Notes: generated from the sequence alone by a model not told the origin. Shown: positions 53,321 through 63,922, counted from the stretch's first letter. The stretch is 64,000 nucleotides of DNA from Ignavibacteriales bacterium (GCA_020635275.1 JACKAA010000004.1:434001-498000); one strand, 5' to 3'. Numbers and translations: made by a program.

Positions 53321-53788
53321 ATGAAGACTTCAAGGTTACAAATTTATTTTAGTGCAATAATCATTTTAGTTTTTTCCAGCGGATTATTTTTTTCACAAAA
53401 CCTTGATGTTCATAACATGATTGGGAAAGATATGAATAGTGTTTTTAATAAATATGGAAAACCTGTTCATCAAGATAAAAGTAATCCTGCAATGCATTGT
53501 GTGTTTTACAAAGATAAACTTACTCAAAAAGTTTTCGTTGCTGATAAAGACGGAGTTTATCAAGCTGAAGGATCTTTTTGTTTCTCAAGTAAATCCGATG
53601 CAATGAGTTCAATAAATTCACTGCTTTCTGAAAGTAAATCAGATGGTTATGAAATTGATACTTTAAACGTTTCAGAATTTAATGTTCTGGGAAAAGGAGT
53701 GAAAGTAAATTTATCTTTATTCGAAAATTCAATGTCAAAGAAATATGAGATTAAGGTAAAAGCTCAAAAATCAGTTGGTGTAAGATAA
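53321..53788 (+). CDS. Small secreted protein of unknown function
   Basis: 155 residues; CCTGGAGG ribosome site eight bases before the ATG. Signal peptide 1-26 ('GLFFSQ'). The mature part starts 'NLDVHNMIGKDMNSVFNKYGKPVHQDKS', which resembles the helix-and-hairpin opening of SmpA/BamE-like or DUF-type small domains, but I cannot assign it. Two cysteines ('HCVF', 'SFCF') could form a disulfide. It lies between convergent ftcD/purU-side genes in its own unit. Confidence 0.65.
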   Translation: MKTSRLQIYFSAIIILVFSSGLFFSQNLDVHNMIGKDMNSVFNKYGKPVHQDKSNPAMHCVFYKDKLTQKVFVADKDGVYQAEGSFCFSSKSDAMSSINSLLSESKSDGYEIDTLNVSEFNVLGKGVKVNLSLFENSMSKKYEIKVKAQKSVGVR

Positions 53789-53792
53789 TTAA

Positions 53793-54656
53793 CTAAAAAA
53801 CAATTGTTTTTTTACCGTAAGTTAAAATTCTATATTGACTATGCAATAAAATTGCACGGGCTAATACAAATCGTTCCAAATCTCTGCCTTTTCTAATTAG
53901 ATCTTTTAACGAATCGTTATGGGAAATTCTGACAATATCTTGTTCAATTATTGGCCCTTCATCTAATTCATTTGTTACATAATGACTTGTTGCGCCTATA
54001 ATTTTCACACCTCTGTTAAATGCTTGTTTATAAGGATTTCCGCCAATAAATGCGGGTAAAAATGAATGATGAATATTAATAATTTTATTGGGATACTCTC
54101 TAACAAATTGAGGAGATAAAATCTGCATATATCTTGCTAAAACAACAGTGTCAATTTTAAACTGTTTCAAGAGGTCAAGCTGTTGCTGTTCAGCTTCGAG
54201 CTTATTCTCTTTTGTAATTTCAAATGAATAAAATAGTACATTATTTTGTTCACAAAGTCTATTAAGGTCTTCGTGGTTTGAAATTACTAATTCTATATTT
54301 ATATTAAACTCATTTAGAGTTTGACGCCAAAATATTTCTTGAAGACAATGATCATACTTTGAAACAAAAATAGCAACTTTCTGCATTTTTTCTTCCAAAT
54401 GAATTTCCCAATTTGCATTGAATTGTTTACCTAAATTTTCAAATTGAGCATTTAATTCATTTTCAGAAAATAATTGTGATTCTAGATCAAATGCAATTCT
54501 AACAAAAAACATTGATTCAACCGGATCAACATGCTCATCTAAATCAATAATATTACCACCGATTTTATAAATAAAGTTTGTTATATTAAATACTAATCCT
54601 TTTTGATCTTTGCACGAAAGAAGAAGAATTACAGTTTTCTTATTTTGTTCACTCAT
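53793..54656 (-). CDS. purU: Formyltetrahydrofolate deformylase
   Basis: 287 residues. N-terminal ACT domain (8-90, 'LLLSCKDQKGLVFNITNFIYKIGGNIIDLDEHVD' in composition), then the formyltransferase fold (about 92-285) with 'VVLARYMQILSPQFV', the catalytic 'NIHHSFLPAF' (His about 216 region) and 'IGATSHYVTNELDEGPII' with the catalytic Asp. Releases formate from 10-formyl-THF, supplying formate and balancing folate pools. Confidence 0.95.
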   Translation of the reverse strand: MSEQNKKTVILLLSCKDQKGLVFNITNFIYKIGGNIIDLDEHVDPVESMFFVRIAFDLESQLFSENELNAQFENLGKQFNANWEIHLEEKMQKVAIFVSKYDHCLQEIFWRQTLNEFNINIELVISNHEDLNRLCEQNNVLFYSFEITKENKLEAEQQQLDLLKQFKIDTVVLARYMQILSPQFVREYPNKIINIHHSFLPAFIGGNPYKQAFNRGVKIIGATSHYVTNELDEGPIIEQDIVRISHNDSLKDLIRKGRDLERFVLARAILLHSQYRILTYGKKTIVF

Positions 54657-54742
54657 TTTTATTTAATTTTTAAATTGATTTAAATTACTGATTGAATTAT
54701 AATAATAATAATTCATAATATGAATTTTGTTTAGGAGTAAGT

Positions 54743-57337
54743 ATGAAAAAGTTATTAAAAGTATTTGGAATCCTTTTCGTTTTAATACTAGTTGCAATGA
54801 TTGTTTTGCCGTTTTTATTTAAAGATCAAATAACACAAGTTGTTAAGGATGCAACTAATAATAGTGTTAATGCTACGGTTGATTTTAGTGATGTAGATTT
54901 AAGTTTGTTTTCTAGTTTTCCTAATTTAGCAGTAAATATTAATAACCTGAGTATTGTAAATAATGCTCCTTTTGAAGGAGATACTTTATTAAATTCTAAA
55001 TCAATTGGAGTTTCTGTTGATATTATGTCTTTAATAAATGGCAGCGTTTTAAAGATTGAATCAATTTCTCTCGATTCACCAAAACTTATAATGTATGTTT
55101 TGGAAGATGGAAGATCTAATTATAATATTGCAAAAGAATCAGTTGAAGAAGAAAAATCAGTCCAAGCTGAAACAGCTCAAAGTAATTTTAATATTAGTTT
55201 AAAGAATTATAGTATTTCAAATGCACAGGTTGCTTTAATTGATCAGCAAAGTAAAATGCTTGTTGCTTTAAGTAATTTAAATCATAGTGGTAAAGGTGAT
55301 TTTACCCAAGATGATTTTGTTCTTGATACAGATACCAAAATTGATGAATTAACTTTTGAATTTGGTGGGATTAAATATCTGAATAAAGTTAAAACTGCAC
55401 TTGATATGCAGTTGGGAATTAACTTTCCAAATAATAAGTTTACTCTGCAAGACAATAGCCTGGCACTTAATAATTTGATTTTGAATTTTGAAGGATCAAT
55501 TGCAATGCCCGGAAACGATATTGATCTTGATTTGAAATTCAATTCACCTAGATCGGACTTTAAAGATATCATCTCATTAATACCGGCAATTTATAAAAAT
55601 GATTTTTCAAACATTCAATCTTCAGGTAAAATGGAAGTTGCTGGATTAATTAAAGGTAAAATGACAGAAACAAAACTTCCAGCATTTAATTTAGATTTAA
55701 AAGTTGCAGATGGAAATTTTAAATATCCCGATTTACCGACACCGATAAATAATGTTCAATTGAATTTAAATGTAAATAATCCTGATGGCGTTATTGATCA
55801 TACTAAAATTGATTTAAGTAAAATTCATATTGAATTGGACAAGGAACCAATTGATGGGAAATTAGTTGTTACCAATATTGAAACCGGACCAAATATTGAT
55901 ACTAAAATTGTTGGAAAAATTGATTTGGCAAATATTAAAACTGCATTGGATCTGAAAGATATTGAAAAGTTAGAAGGAATAATTAATTCAAATTTTGAAG
56001 CAAGCGGAAATATTGTTTCGGCACAGAAAAACTATGAAGAAGTAAATGCCAAAGGAAACATTAGTGTTTCTAATTTTAATTATAAAGGAAACAATTTTGA
56101 TCAAAATGTAAATATTAGTAATGCCAGTATGGAATTTACTCCCAAGAATATAAATCTAAATAGTTTTACGGCAAAAATTGGTGAGAGTGATATTAAAGCA
56201 AATGGTACATTAAAAAATTTAATTTCATTTGTTTTATCTGATGGAATACTGGTTGGGGATTTAAATCTAACTTCCAACTTCTTTGATTTTAATCCTTATA
56301 TGACTGCAACTGAGGAAACGACAAGTCAAGAATCAACATCAACGGAAACTGCCGCATTTGATGTACCTAAAAATATTAATTTTAATTTAAGTTCCAGGTT
56401 CAATAAATTGCTTTATGATAATCTTGAATTGACAAATGTGACTGGAAATATTTCTATTAAGAATAATAAAATTTCACTAGATAATCTAAATATGAATTTA
56501 CTTCAAGGTTCATTATCCGGTAATGGTTTTTATACAAAAACTGAGTTTGATGAAAATCCCAAAATTGAATTTAATCTAGGTATAAAAGATTTTAATGTTA
56601 AAGAAACTTATGATAAATTTGTTTCAGTTAAACAGTTTGCACCAATTGCAAAATATATTCAAGGAAGTTTTAGCTCAAATTTAAAAATGAATACAACTCT
56701 AGATATTACAATGTTGCCTGTTTGGGAAACATTTTTCAGCAATGGTTCTCTAAATCTAAAATCAGCCGAAATTAAAAATTTCAAACCTTTTACAACTGTT
56801 GGAAGTATGTTGAAATTACAAGAACTTTCAAATCCTAAATTGGAAAATGTTAATCCAAAGTTTGAAATTAAAAATGGAAGATTTTATTTAAATCCGGTTA
56901 AATACAAAGTCGCAAATTATGACGTAGTTTTATCAGGTTCTAACGGGATTGATCAATCACTTGATTATGTTATGGAAGTTGACATTCCAGCAAGTAATCT
57001 TAAAAACCAGGCAAATAGTGCAATTAGTAATTTGATTGGTAAAAATGTAAGTCTTGTGAATGCAAATACAATTAAAGTAAAAGCGTTAATTGGCGGTACA
57101 GTTGATGATCCTAAAGTTAATACATCGGCTGGAGATGTAGTACAAAATGTTGCGAGTGATGTAGTTGAACAAGTAAAAGAACAAATTGTTGATGAAGCAA
57201 AAGCAAAACTTGAGGCTGAAAAAGCGGCAGCAGAACAAAAATTAAAAGAAGAAGCAAAGAAAAAAGAAGAAGAGGCTAAGAAAAAATTAGAAGAAGAAGC
57301 TAAGAAAAAGCTGAAAAAAATATTCGGTTTTGGATAA
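54743..57337 (+). CDS. AsmA-family inner-membrane/periplasmic protein
   Basis: 864 residues. N-terminal membrane anchor (5-26), then long beta-rich periplasmic body with the AsmA start ('VDFSDVDLSLFSSFPNLAVNINNLSI', 'VLKIESISLDSPKLI') and the C-terminal AsmA_2-like region (about 590-790, 'TTVGSMLKLQELSNPKLENV', 'YDVVLSGSNGIDQSLDYVMEVDIP'). The last 60 residues are a highly charged Glu/Lys/Ala helix. Relatives are proposed to move phospholipids or assist outer-membrane assembly. GGAG lies before the ATG; a strong terminator follows. Confidence 0.88.
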   Translation: MKKLLKVFGILFVLILVAMIVLPFLFKDQITQVVKDATNNSVNATVDFSDVDLSLFSSFPNLAVNINNLSIVNNAPFEGDTLLNSKSIGVSVDIMSLINGSVLKIESISLDSPKLIMYVLEDGRSNYNIAKESVEEEKSVQAETAQSNFNISLKNYSISNAQVALIDQQSKMLVALSNLNHSGKGDFTQDDFVLDTDTKIDELTFEFGGIKYLNKVKTALDMQLGINFPNNKFTLQDNSLALNNLILNFEGSIAMPGNDIDLDLKFNSPRSDFKDIISLIPAIYKNDFSNIQSSGKMEVAGLIKGKMTETKLPAFNLDLKVADGNFKYPDLPTPINNVQLNLNVNNPDGVIDHTKIDLSKIHIELDKEPIDGKLVVTNIETGPNIDTKIVGKIDLANIKTALDLKDIEKLEGIINSNFEASGNIVSAQKNYEEVNAKGNISVSNFNYKGNNFDQNVNISNASMEFTPKNINLNSFTAKIGESDIKANGTLKNLISFVLSDGILVGDLNLTSNFFDFNPYMTATEETTSQESTSTETAAFDVPKNINFNLSSRFNKLLYDNLELTNVTGNISIKNNKISLDNLNMNLLQGSLSGNGFYTKTEFDENPKIEFNLGIKDFNVKETYDKFVSVKQFAPIAKYIQGSFSSNLKMNTTLDITMLPVWETFFSNGSLNLKSAEIKNFKPFTTVGSMLKLQELSNPKLENVNPKFEIKNGRFYLNPVKYKVANYDVVLSGSNGIDQSLDYVMEVDIPASNLKNQANSAISNLIGKNVSLVNANTIKVKALIGGTVDDPKVNTSAGDVVQNVASDVVEQVKEQIVDEAKAKLEAEKAAAEQKLKEEAKKKEEEAKKKLEEEAKKKLKKIFGFG

Positions 57338-57365
57338 TATTAATTCACATAAATTTTAATAAAGG

Positions 57366-57400
57366 AGATTCTGGATAATAATTATCCAGAATCTTTTTTT
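57366..57400. terminator. Terminator after the AsmA gene
   Basis: Stem AGATTCTGGATAAT (57366-57379) / ATTATCCAGAATCT (57381-57394), effectively a 12-bp stem with a small loop, then T run. It lies between convergent genes, so it can serve both. Confidence 0.9.
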
Positions 57401-57409
57401 TATAAAATA

Positions 57410-57724
57410 TTACATTGGTTTGATTGGTTCCGGAACGTAGGGAGAAGGTCCCCAAAGATTGACTTCCATATGAGTTACATATTTTCTAAACTCATGAGTT
57501 ACTTTCTGAAATTCATTAGTTTCAGCAAACCTTGCCCAATCTTCCATGCTTTCCCAAACTGATGTTCTTCTAACATGCGGTGAACCTAACAAATTTCTAT
57601 TAGCTCGTAATTCAATAAATCCATCTGCATTAAGCATCATAGCAGTAGCTTTTTTAGCTAATTTTTTATATGCCTCTTCATCAATTCCTTGGTTTATATC
57701 ATATGTAAATGCTACTTCAACCAT
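57410..57724 (-). CDS. ABM-like dimeric alpha/beta-barrel protein
   Basis: 104 residues; ribosome site GGAG before the ATG. The pattern 'AYKKLAKKATAMMLNADGFIELRANRNLLGSPHVRRTSVWESMEDWARFAETNEFQKV' in composition (residues 18-75) is that of antibiotic-biosynthesis-monooxygenase-type domains, small dimers used in many oxidations or as binding folds. Substrate unknown; single-gene unit. Confidence 0.7.
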   Translation of the reverse strand: MVEVAFTYDINQGIDEEAYKKLAKKATAMMLNADGFIELRANRNLLGSPHVRRTSVWESMEDWARFAETNEFQKVTHEFRKYVTHMEVNLWGPSPYVPEPIKPM

Positions 57725-57808
57725 AAATGCTCCTATTTTAGTAAGTGAATTTATTAGTATATAAAAATACTATATTATCTTATTATTTCTAAATAAAATT
57801 GAAAATTA

Positions 57809-57843
57809 TTTTAGGGACCAAAAATTAATTTTAGTCCCTAAAA
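57809..57843 (-). terminator. Terminator after the BNR-repeat gene
   Basis: Perfect 10-bp stem TTTTAGGGAC (57809-57818) / GTCCCTAAAA (57834-57843), four bases past the minus-strand stop, with T-rich sequence following on that strand. Confidence 0.75.
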
Positions 57844-57846
57844 ATT

Positions 57847-60800
57847 TTATTTATTATTCCAAATTGGAAATCTTCCTGGAGTATAAGGAGCACCTAATTT
57901 TTCCAATTTATTTTCAATTAGTTTAATTTGATCATCAGCAATTTTTAAATCATCTATTAAACTGCTGAATTCATTGGCGGCACTTTCAAATGATTTTATA
58001 AATGTTTCTGTAGGTAAAGATGTAGTAACCCAAAGTGAAGAAGTAATTAAATCTACCTTATCTTTTATTGAAGCTGGAATTCCACCTTCATAATGTGTTC
58101 TTAATCTATCACCGTGGAATTTATTATTTAAACTGTTTAAATATTTTTCAGTATTCAAAATATCATTGAACATTTCGGTTGGTATTTCAACTGATTCCAA
58201 AACAGCTTTTTTGAGATATGAAATTTTATCAGCTAATTCTTGTCTATATGAATCAGCTCCGCTTAAAGCTCTTGTCAGCTCTGCTACTTTACTATTAAAT
58301 TTATTTAATTCGTTTTTATCACTTTCAGAAATTTCATTTTCATGAAGCGGTTCACATAAAAATTCAATTGGTTCGCTTATTTGAGTAAATATTCCATCTT
58401 CAAATTTTGATAGACTGACAAAATATTTGCCTGGAACTACCATATAACCTCTATCAGGTTCATTCCAAGGTACAGAATCGTCAAAAGGTTTAAGGGATAC
58501 AGGTGTAAAAGGATTGTACCTAAAATTCCAAGTAATTCTGTTTACACCTTTCTTAGGTTCAGTCTTAATTTTTCTAACAACATTTCCACTTTCATCTGAG
58601 ATTGTAAAAAGCAAATATGATTCAGGCTGTTCTTGTTCTTTTTTAAGCTGTTCGTAATTAGGATATTTAATATCTTCTTTATTTTTTACTTGTTCTTTTT
58701 CAAGTTCGCGACGTTTATCTTTAAAACTTTTTATATCATTTTTTAAATAATAAGTAAATACAGCTCCAACTTCCGGATTTGGAGCCGAATAAAAACTTGC
58801 TCCCATAAATCCTACACCCCTAAAACTAAATGGATCTGATTCAATAAACATTTTAGAACTGGAAATAGGGAATAGGTAAGAATCTTTTTTAATGTTATCA
58901 GACGATAAAAATCTTAGTGGGGAATAATCATCAAGAATGTAAATTCCTCTTCCAAAAGTTGAAACTACCAAATCGTTTTCTTCTTTCTGAATATGTATAT
59001 CCATAACAGAAATATTTGGAATTCCATTTGCAAGTTTTATCCATTCTTTACCTCCGTCATTTGAAAAATAAACACCAAATTGAGTTCCCGTAAAAAGTAA
59101 ATTTTTATCAACATGATCTTCTTGAATTGTGTATGTACTTCCTCTTTCCGGTAAATTAGAATTAATTGAATTCCAAGTTTTTCCGCCATCAACAGTTTTA
59201 TAAATATATGGTTTATAATCACCTGCCTGTAGTCTGTGGCAAGCAGCATATGCAATATTTTTATCAAATTGTGAAGCAATAATATGATGAATTCTGCTAT
59301 ATTCTGGTAAACCTGGAAGCTGAGAAGATTTTTGCCACGACTTTCCACCGTCATTTGAAAAATGGATTAGTCCATCACTGGATCCAACAAATAAAATGTT
59401 TTCATCAAGAGGAGATTCAGCAATTGTTGAAAGCTGGGCCATGCTGCTTTTATGTGCAAGTTCATCAATGCTCCAAGTTCTTCCCATTAGTTTCTGAATT
59501 TCCTGAGGTACACCTCTTGTTAAATCTTCACTAATTTCTTCCCAAGAATTTCCTTGATCGTTAGTTCTAAGTACCATTTGAGCGCCAAGATATAGCCTTT
59601 TATTATTATGTTGAGAAATTAAAAGAGGAGCATCCCAATCAAATCTATAAGCAGTATCAGAAAATTCAACAGGTCTTATATATAATTTCTCTCCGGTCTT
59701 TTTATTAAATTTGACCAAACCAGCATACTGATATTGGGCATATACAATATTTGGATCTTTCCAATCAACTTGTGTTTCAAAACCATCACCTGATTGAGTA
59801 AATATCCAATCATGATTTGTAATTCCACCACTGCTTATTGTTCGTGAGGGTCCAGTAAAACTATTATTATCTTGAGTTCCAGCATAAACATTGTAAAAAG
59901 GTTTAGCATTGTCAGTAGTAACCTTGTAAATTTCTGCAATTGGCAAGTTACTTTTAAAATCCCAATTTTTGCCTTGATCATAAGTTTCATAAACACCGCC
60001 ATCACATCCAATTAACATATGATTATTATTAATTGGATTTACCCACAAAGCATGATCATCAACATGTCTTTTATCTGAGCCTAATCTGCTCCAAGACTTT
60101 CCTCCATCTCTACTTACTTGTGTAAAAACATCCATACTATAAACAGTATTTTCATCTTTTGTATCACCATAAATTTTTTGGAAATAAAATGGATACGATG
60201 ACATATATTCATTTTGCTTTGTCCAGCTAGCTCCGCGATCAGTACTTTTATAAATTCCTTTTTCTTTTTTTGCTTCAACAATTGCATAAAGAGCATCCGG
60301 ATTCACCGGAGAAATTGCCATTCCGGTTCTGCCAATATCTTCAGATGGTAATCCTTTGGTTATTTTAATCCAAGATTTTCCAGAATCTATAGTTCTATAA
60401 ATTGCACTTTCCGGTCCGCCGCTTACACCAGAATACAAATTCCGCATTCTTTGATGTGCCACTGCATATAAAATGTTTGAAAATCTTGGATCCATATGAA
60501 TTTCAAAACAGCCAGTAAATTCACTAATTTTTAATACATTATTCCACGACTTTCCACCATCTTCACTTTTGAAAATACCGCGATCGCCGCCGCTGGTTCT
60601 TAATCCACCCATTGCAGCTGCGTAAACAATATTTGAATTATTTGGATCAATTGTAATTCCGCCAATATGCTGAGATTCTTTAAGTCCGAGATTTTCCCAA
60701 CTTTTTCCTCCATCCTCACTTTTGTAAATTCCATCCCCATATGTTACATTATTATGGTTACTATTTTCACCGGTTCCAACCCAAACTATATTTGGATTTG

Positions 60801-61110
60801 TAGGATCAATTTCAACTGCACCAATTGAATAGGAGTTTTGGTTATCAAATACTGGAGTAAAAGTAATTCCGCTATTTGTTGTTTTCCACAATCCGCCATT
60901 GCCTGAAGCAATGTAATAATTTGAATGATCATTAGGGTTTACTGCAATATCAATAATTCTTCCGCCGGTAATTGCCGGACCAATGCTTCTGAATGATAAT
61001 CCGCTTAGGGAAATATTTTTTAGTGAATCTTCTTTTGCAAGTTTATCTTTTCCAATTATTGAAATTGTAAAGAGTAAAATTAAAACTGTAAGTAAGGTTT
61101 TGGTTTTCAT
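57847..61110 (-). CDS. Large secreted BNR/Sortilin-like beta-propeller protein
   Basis: 1087 residues with a signal peptide (1-20). Residues about 30-730 contain many BNR/Asp-box-like repeats of the 'S.DGGKSW' type ('KSEDGGKSWENL', 'RTIDSGKSWIKI', 'KTVDGGKTWNSI', 'FSNDGGKEWIKL'), forming one or two beta-propellers like VPS10/sortilin and xyloglucanase-type proteins. Residues about 790-960 hold a beta-sandwich ('YLLFTISDESGNVVRKIKTEP'), followed by a helical C-terminal part. There is no T9SS sorting domain, so periplasmic or outer-membrane location is likely. Often annotated as glycosyl hydrolase, but no catalytic residues can be assigned. Confidence 0.85.
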   Translation of the reverse strand: MKTKTLLTVLILLFTISIIGKDKLAKEDSLKNISLSGLSFRSIGPAITGGRIIDIAVNPNDHSNYYIASGNGGLWKTTNSGITFTPVFDNQNSYSIGAVEIDPTNPNIVWVGTGENSNHNNVTYGDGIYKSEDGGKSWENLGLKESQHIGGITIDPNNSNIVYAAAMGGLRTSGGDRGIFKSEDGGKSWNNVLKISEFTGCFEIHMDPRFSNILYAVAHQRMRNLYSGVSGGPESAIYRTIDSGKSWIKITKGLPSEDIGRTGMAISPVNPDALYAIVEAKKEKGIYKSTDRGASWTKQNEYMSSYPFYFQKIYGDTKDENTVYSMDVFTQVSRDGGKSWSRLGSDKRHVDDHALWVNPINNNHMLIGCDGGVYETYDQGKNWDFKSNLPIAEIYKVTTDNAKPFYNVYAGTQDNNSFTGPSRTISSGGITNHDWIFTQSGDGFETQVDWKDPNIVYAQYQYAGLVKFNKKTGEKLYIRPVEFSDTAYRFDWDAPLLISQHNNKRLYLGAQMVLRTNDQGNSWEEISEDLTRGVPQEIQKLMGRTWSIDELAHKSSMAQLSTIAESPLDENILFVGSSDGLIHFSNDGGKSWQKSSQLPGLPEYSRIHHIIASQFDKNIAYAACHRLQAGDYKPYIYKTVDGGKTWNSINSNLPERGSTYTIQEDHVDKNLLFTGTQFGVYFSNDGGKEWIKLANGIPNISVMDIHIQKEENDLVVSTFGRGIYILDDYSPLRFLSSDNIKKDSYLFPISSSKMFIESDPFSFRGVGFMGASFYSAPNPEVGAVFTYYLKNDIKSFKDKRRELEKEQVKNKEDIKYPNYEQLKKEQEQPESYLLFTISDESGNVVRKIKTEPKKGVNRITWNFRYNPFTPVSLKPFDDSVPWNEPDRGYMVVPGKYFVSLSKFEDGIFTQISEPIEFLCEPLHENEISESDKNELNKFNSKVAELTRALSGADSYRQELADKISYLKKAVLESVEIPTEMFNDILNTEKYLNSLNNKFHGDRLRTHYEGGIPASIKDKVDLITSSLWVTTSLPTETFIKSFESAANEFSSLIDDLKIADDQIKLIENKLEKLGAPYTPGRFPIWNNK

Positions 61111-61265
61111 ATTCTGTCTTCGTTTTTGATTAGTTTATGTAAAAGTAAATATTACTAAAAAAAATATCTTCTACAATTATTTAAATTATTTTTTTGATAC
61201 TTGTTTTGATATTTTCAAATTTTGTTGTTGAAATTATTTTTTGTAATTTTCTTACAAATATTTTT

Positions 61266-61340
61266 TCATTAGGGGTGTCACGTTGTGGCTGAGAGTAAAC
61301 CCTTTAACCTGATCCGGATAATACCGGCGTAGGGAAATGA
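61266..61340 (+). promoter_or_regulatory. TPP (THI-box) riboswitch
   Basis: Clear thiamine-pyrophosphate aptamer: P1 TCATT (61266-61270) / AATGA (61336-61340), 'GGGGTGTC', the conserved 'CTGAGAG' and 'ACCCTTTAACCTGATCC', then 'GGATAATACCGGCGTAGGGA'. Downstream, before the ATG at 61445, TGGTTT (61377-61382) / AAACCA (61392-61397) can form a hairpin and AAAGGA is the ribosome site; which switch form is used is not clear. It controls the TonB receptor and the thiamine pyrophosphokinase gene. Confidence 0.96.
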
Positions 61341-61444
61341 GTTATTCACTTTCATTGACCTTTTCTCTACGGGAATTGGTTTTTTATTTTTAAACCATTC
61401 TCGCCACATTAGATATTCTCCTTAAATCTTAAAGGACTAATCAC

Positions 61445-63898
61445 ATGAGATTTTCTTTTTTAATATATTTTTTACTTAACATTGCAATTTACGGGCAAAC
61501 TATACAATTAAATGGGAAAGTAATTGATGGTGAAACAAAAGAAGTTCTTGCCGGAGTAAACATTACCATTAATAATTTTGGAACAGCTAGCGAATTAAAT
61601 GGTAATTTTATTCTTGAAGTAAATGTTAACAAATCGGACAGTATAAAATTTACTCATATTGGATATGAAGAATTTAAAATTCAAGTTAGTGAGTTCGAAA
61701 TGTCTGATAAAATTATTAAACTAAAAAAAGGTTTTGTCAGATTATCAAAATCTGTCGTCGTAGAAGGCTTGATAGCAAAAGAAGGTGAAACTCCTGCATC
61801 ATTTTCAAAAATAAATAGAAAACAGATTGATGAAAATTATACGGTTCAAGATGTACCGGAATATCTTTCTTATCTTCCTTCAACAACATTTTATTCAGAA
61901 AATGGCAATGGAATTGGTTATAACTATATAAGCATTAGAGGATTCGGACAAAGAAGAATATCAATTTCTGTAAATGGAATTCCTCAAAATGATCCCGAAG
62001 ACCATAATGTTTATTGGCTGGATATGCCAGATTTGTTGGAAAGTGCAGATTTACTTCAAGTTCAAAGGGGAGCGGGAGCTGGTATTATTGGGTATCCGTC
62101 AATTGGAGGTTCAATTAATATTATCACTTCTCCATTTTCAGATAAATCATCATTTGAATTATCTTCATCCTTAGGAAGTTACAATACAAGAAAATATAGT
62201 GCAAAATTTTCCAGTGGATTGATCAAAAATAAATATTCTGTTTATGCCAAATTATCAAAAACTTTAAGTGATGGTTATAGAAAGAATAGTTGGATAGATT
62301 ATAATTCTTATCACGTTTCAGCCGCTAGATATGACGAAAATTTAACAACAATACTAAATTTTTATGGCGGACCAATATCTGACGGTTTGGCTTATTATGG
62401 ATTGCCTAAATCGTTTATTAAAGATAAAGATTTGAGAAAGACAAATATTCTATCAAAATATGAAATTGAAAATTTTTCTCAACCGCATTATGAAATACTA
62501 AATGAATATAAATTATCAGATGAAATTACAATTAACAATGCATTATTCTTAGTTACAGGAGAGGGATTTTTTGATTACGATGGTTCATGGGCAATTCCTG
62601 AATGGGGTTATGATGATTATTTTCGATTAAATGAAAATGGTTTTAATTTGACTCAGAATTTAGGAAATACCTTAATTCATGCAGTTGTTGAAAATAAGCA
62701 ATGGGGAATAATTCCAAGGTTGACATGGGAGCATGGCAATGGTTCTTTGGTCTCCGGAATAGAATATAGAAATCATAGATCCAAACATTGGGGAAATATA
62801 AAATATGCTGAAAATATCCCTGAAGGTGTTACCCAAGATTATCAGTATTATTATTATGAAGGAGCAAAAGATATATTAAATCTCTTTGTAAATGAAAATT
62901 ATTATTTGACTTCAAAAATTAATTTAATGGGAGAAATGCAACTTTCATATCATAAGTATAAGTTATTTAATGAAAAGTATTTAGCTAATGATATTTTAAA
63001 TGATGGTTTATATGTAAATCCCCGTATAGGCTTCAATTACAAATTTGATGAATCACTCAATTCTTACATTTCCTATGCTAGAGTTACACGTGAACCAAGA
63101 TTAAAAAATTATTATGATGCGGCTGAGTCTAGCGGAGGAGCTGTTCCTCAATTTGAGCAATTTGATAATGGTAGTTATGATTTTAATAATCCTTTAGTTC
63201 AACCGGAAACAATGAACGATATTGAATTGGGAGCACGTTACAGTCATGATTTTATAAATCTAAACGCTAATTTTTATTATATGTTATTTGATAATGAAAT
63301 AATTAGCAATGGTCAGCTTGATAGATTTGGACAGCCAATAACCGGAAATATTGATAAAACGATTCATTCCGGAATTGAAATTGACGGTAATATTAAACTA
63401 AATAATAATATTGAATTTATTTTTAATGGTTCTTATTCTAAAAATTTTATTCAGAATGGAATTAATTTTATTAATACAACTAATAATGAAGGAAATTCAA
63501 TTGTTGAGGAATTAAATCTTTCTAATAATAAAATCGGAGGATTTCCTGATGTTATTATGAATTCAATAATTAAGTTTAACTTTCGTGGTTTTGTTAGTCA
63601 AATAAGTGCAAAATATGTCGGAGATTATTATTCAGATAATTATGATAAGAATCTTAATTCCTTGCTAAATCAATTCACAGAATTTGTAAGTTATAAAGAC
63701 AATTTAGTTGATAACTATTTTGTTGTAAATATTATGTCAAGTTATGAATTTGAATTAAATAATTATTTCAAAAAAGTTAAATTGTTTATTCAGGTTAATA
63801 ACGTTTTTGATAAATTATATGCCGGTTATGCAACAGGCGGAGATTTTTTCCCTGCGGCAGAAAGAAACTTTTTAACAGGTTTGACTTTAGGTTTTTAG
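61445..63898 (+). CDS. TonB-dependent receptor, probable thiamine (or precursor) importer
   Basis: 817 residues. Signal peptide 1-17, carboxypeptidase-regulatory-like domain (about 20-95, 'LNGKVIDGETKEVLAGVNITINN' in composition), plug (about 115-215, 'YISIRGFGQRRISISVNGIPQNDPEDHNVYWLDMPDLLESADLLQVQRGAG' in features), barrel to the terminal 'FLTGLTLGF'. The TPP riboswitch in its leader and the thiamine pyrophosphokinase gene just after it indicate uptake of thiamine or a thiamine precursor across the outer membrane. Ligand is inferred from regulation. Confidence 0.92.
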   Translation: MRFSFLIYFLLNIAIYGQTIQLNGKVIDGETKEVLAGVNITINNFGTASELNGNFILEVNVNKSDSIKFTHIGYEEFKIQVSEFEMSDKIIKLKKGFVRLSKSVVVEGLIAKEGETPASFSKINRKQIDENYTVQDVPEYLSYLPSTTFYSENGNGIGYNYISIRGFGQRRISISVNGIPQNDPEDHNVYWLDMPDLLESADLLQVQRGAGAGIIGYPSIGGSINIITSPFSDKSSFELSSSLGSYNTRKYSAKFSSGLIKNKYSVYAKLSKTLSDGYRKNSWIDYNSYHVSAARYDENLTTILNFYGGPISDGLAYYGLPKSFIKDKDLRKTNILSKYEIENFSQPHYEILNEYKLSDEITINNALFLVTGEGFFDYDGSWAIPEWGYDDYFRLNENGFNLTQNLGNTLIHAVVENKQWGIIPRLTWEHGNGSLVSGIEYRNHRSKHWGNIKYAENIPEGVTQDYQYYYYEGAKDILNLFVNENYYLTSKINLMGEMQLSYHKYKLFNEKYLANDILNDGLYVNPRIGFNYKFDESLNSYISYARVTREPRLKNYYDAAESSGGAVPQFEQFDNGSYDFNNPLVQPETMNDIELGARYSHDFINLNANFYYMLFDNEIISNGQLDRFGQPITGNIDKTIHSGIEIDGNIKLNNNIEFIFNGSYSKNFIQNGINFINTTNNEGNSIVEELNLSNNKIGGFPDVIMNSIIKFNFRGFVSQISAKYVGDYYSDNYDKNLNSLLNQFTEFVSYKDNLVDNYFVVNIMSSYEFELNNYFKKVKLFIQVNNVFDKLYAGYATGGDFFPAAERNFLTGLTLGF

Positions 63899-63922
63899 TT
63901 TAAGATTATTTTAAAAAATGGA

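Noticed and set aside
57847..61110. Calling the BNR protein a glycosyl hydrolase
   Set aside because: The propeller repeats are clear, but no catalytic acid residues can be assigned from sequence alone.
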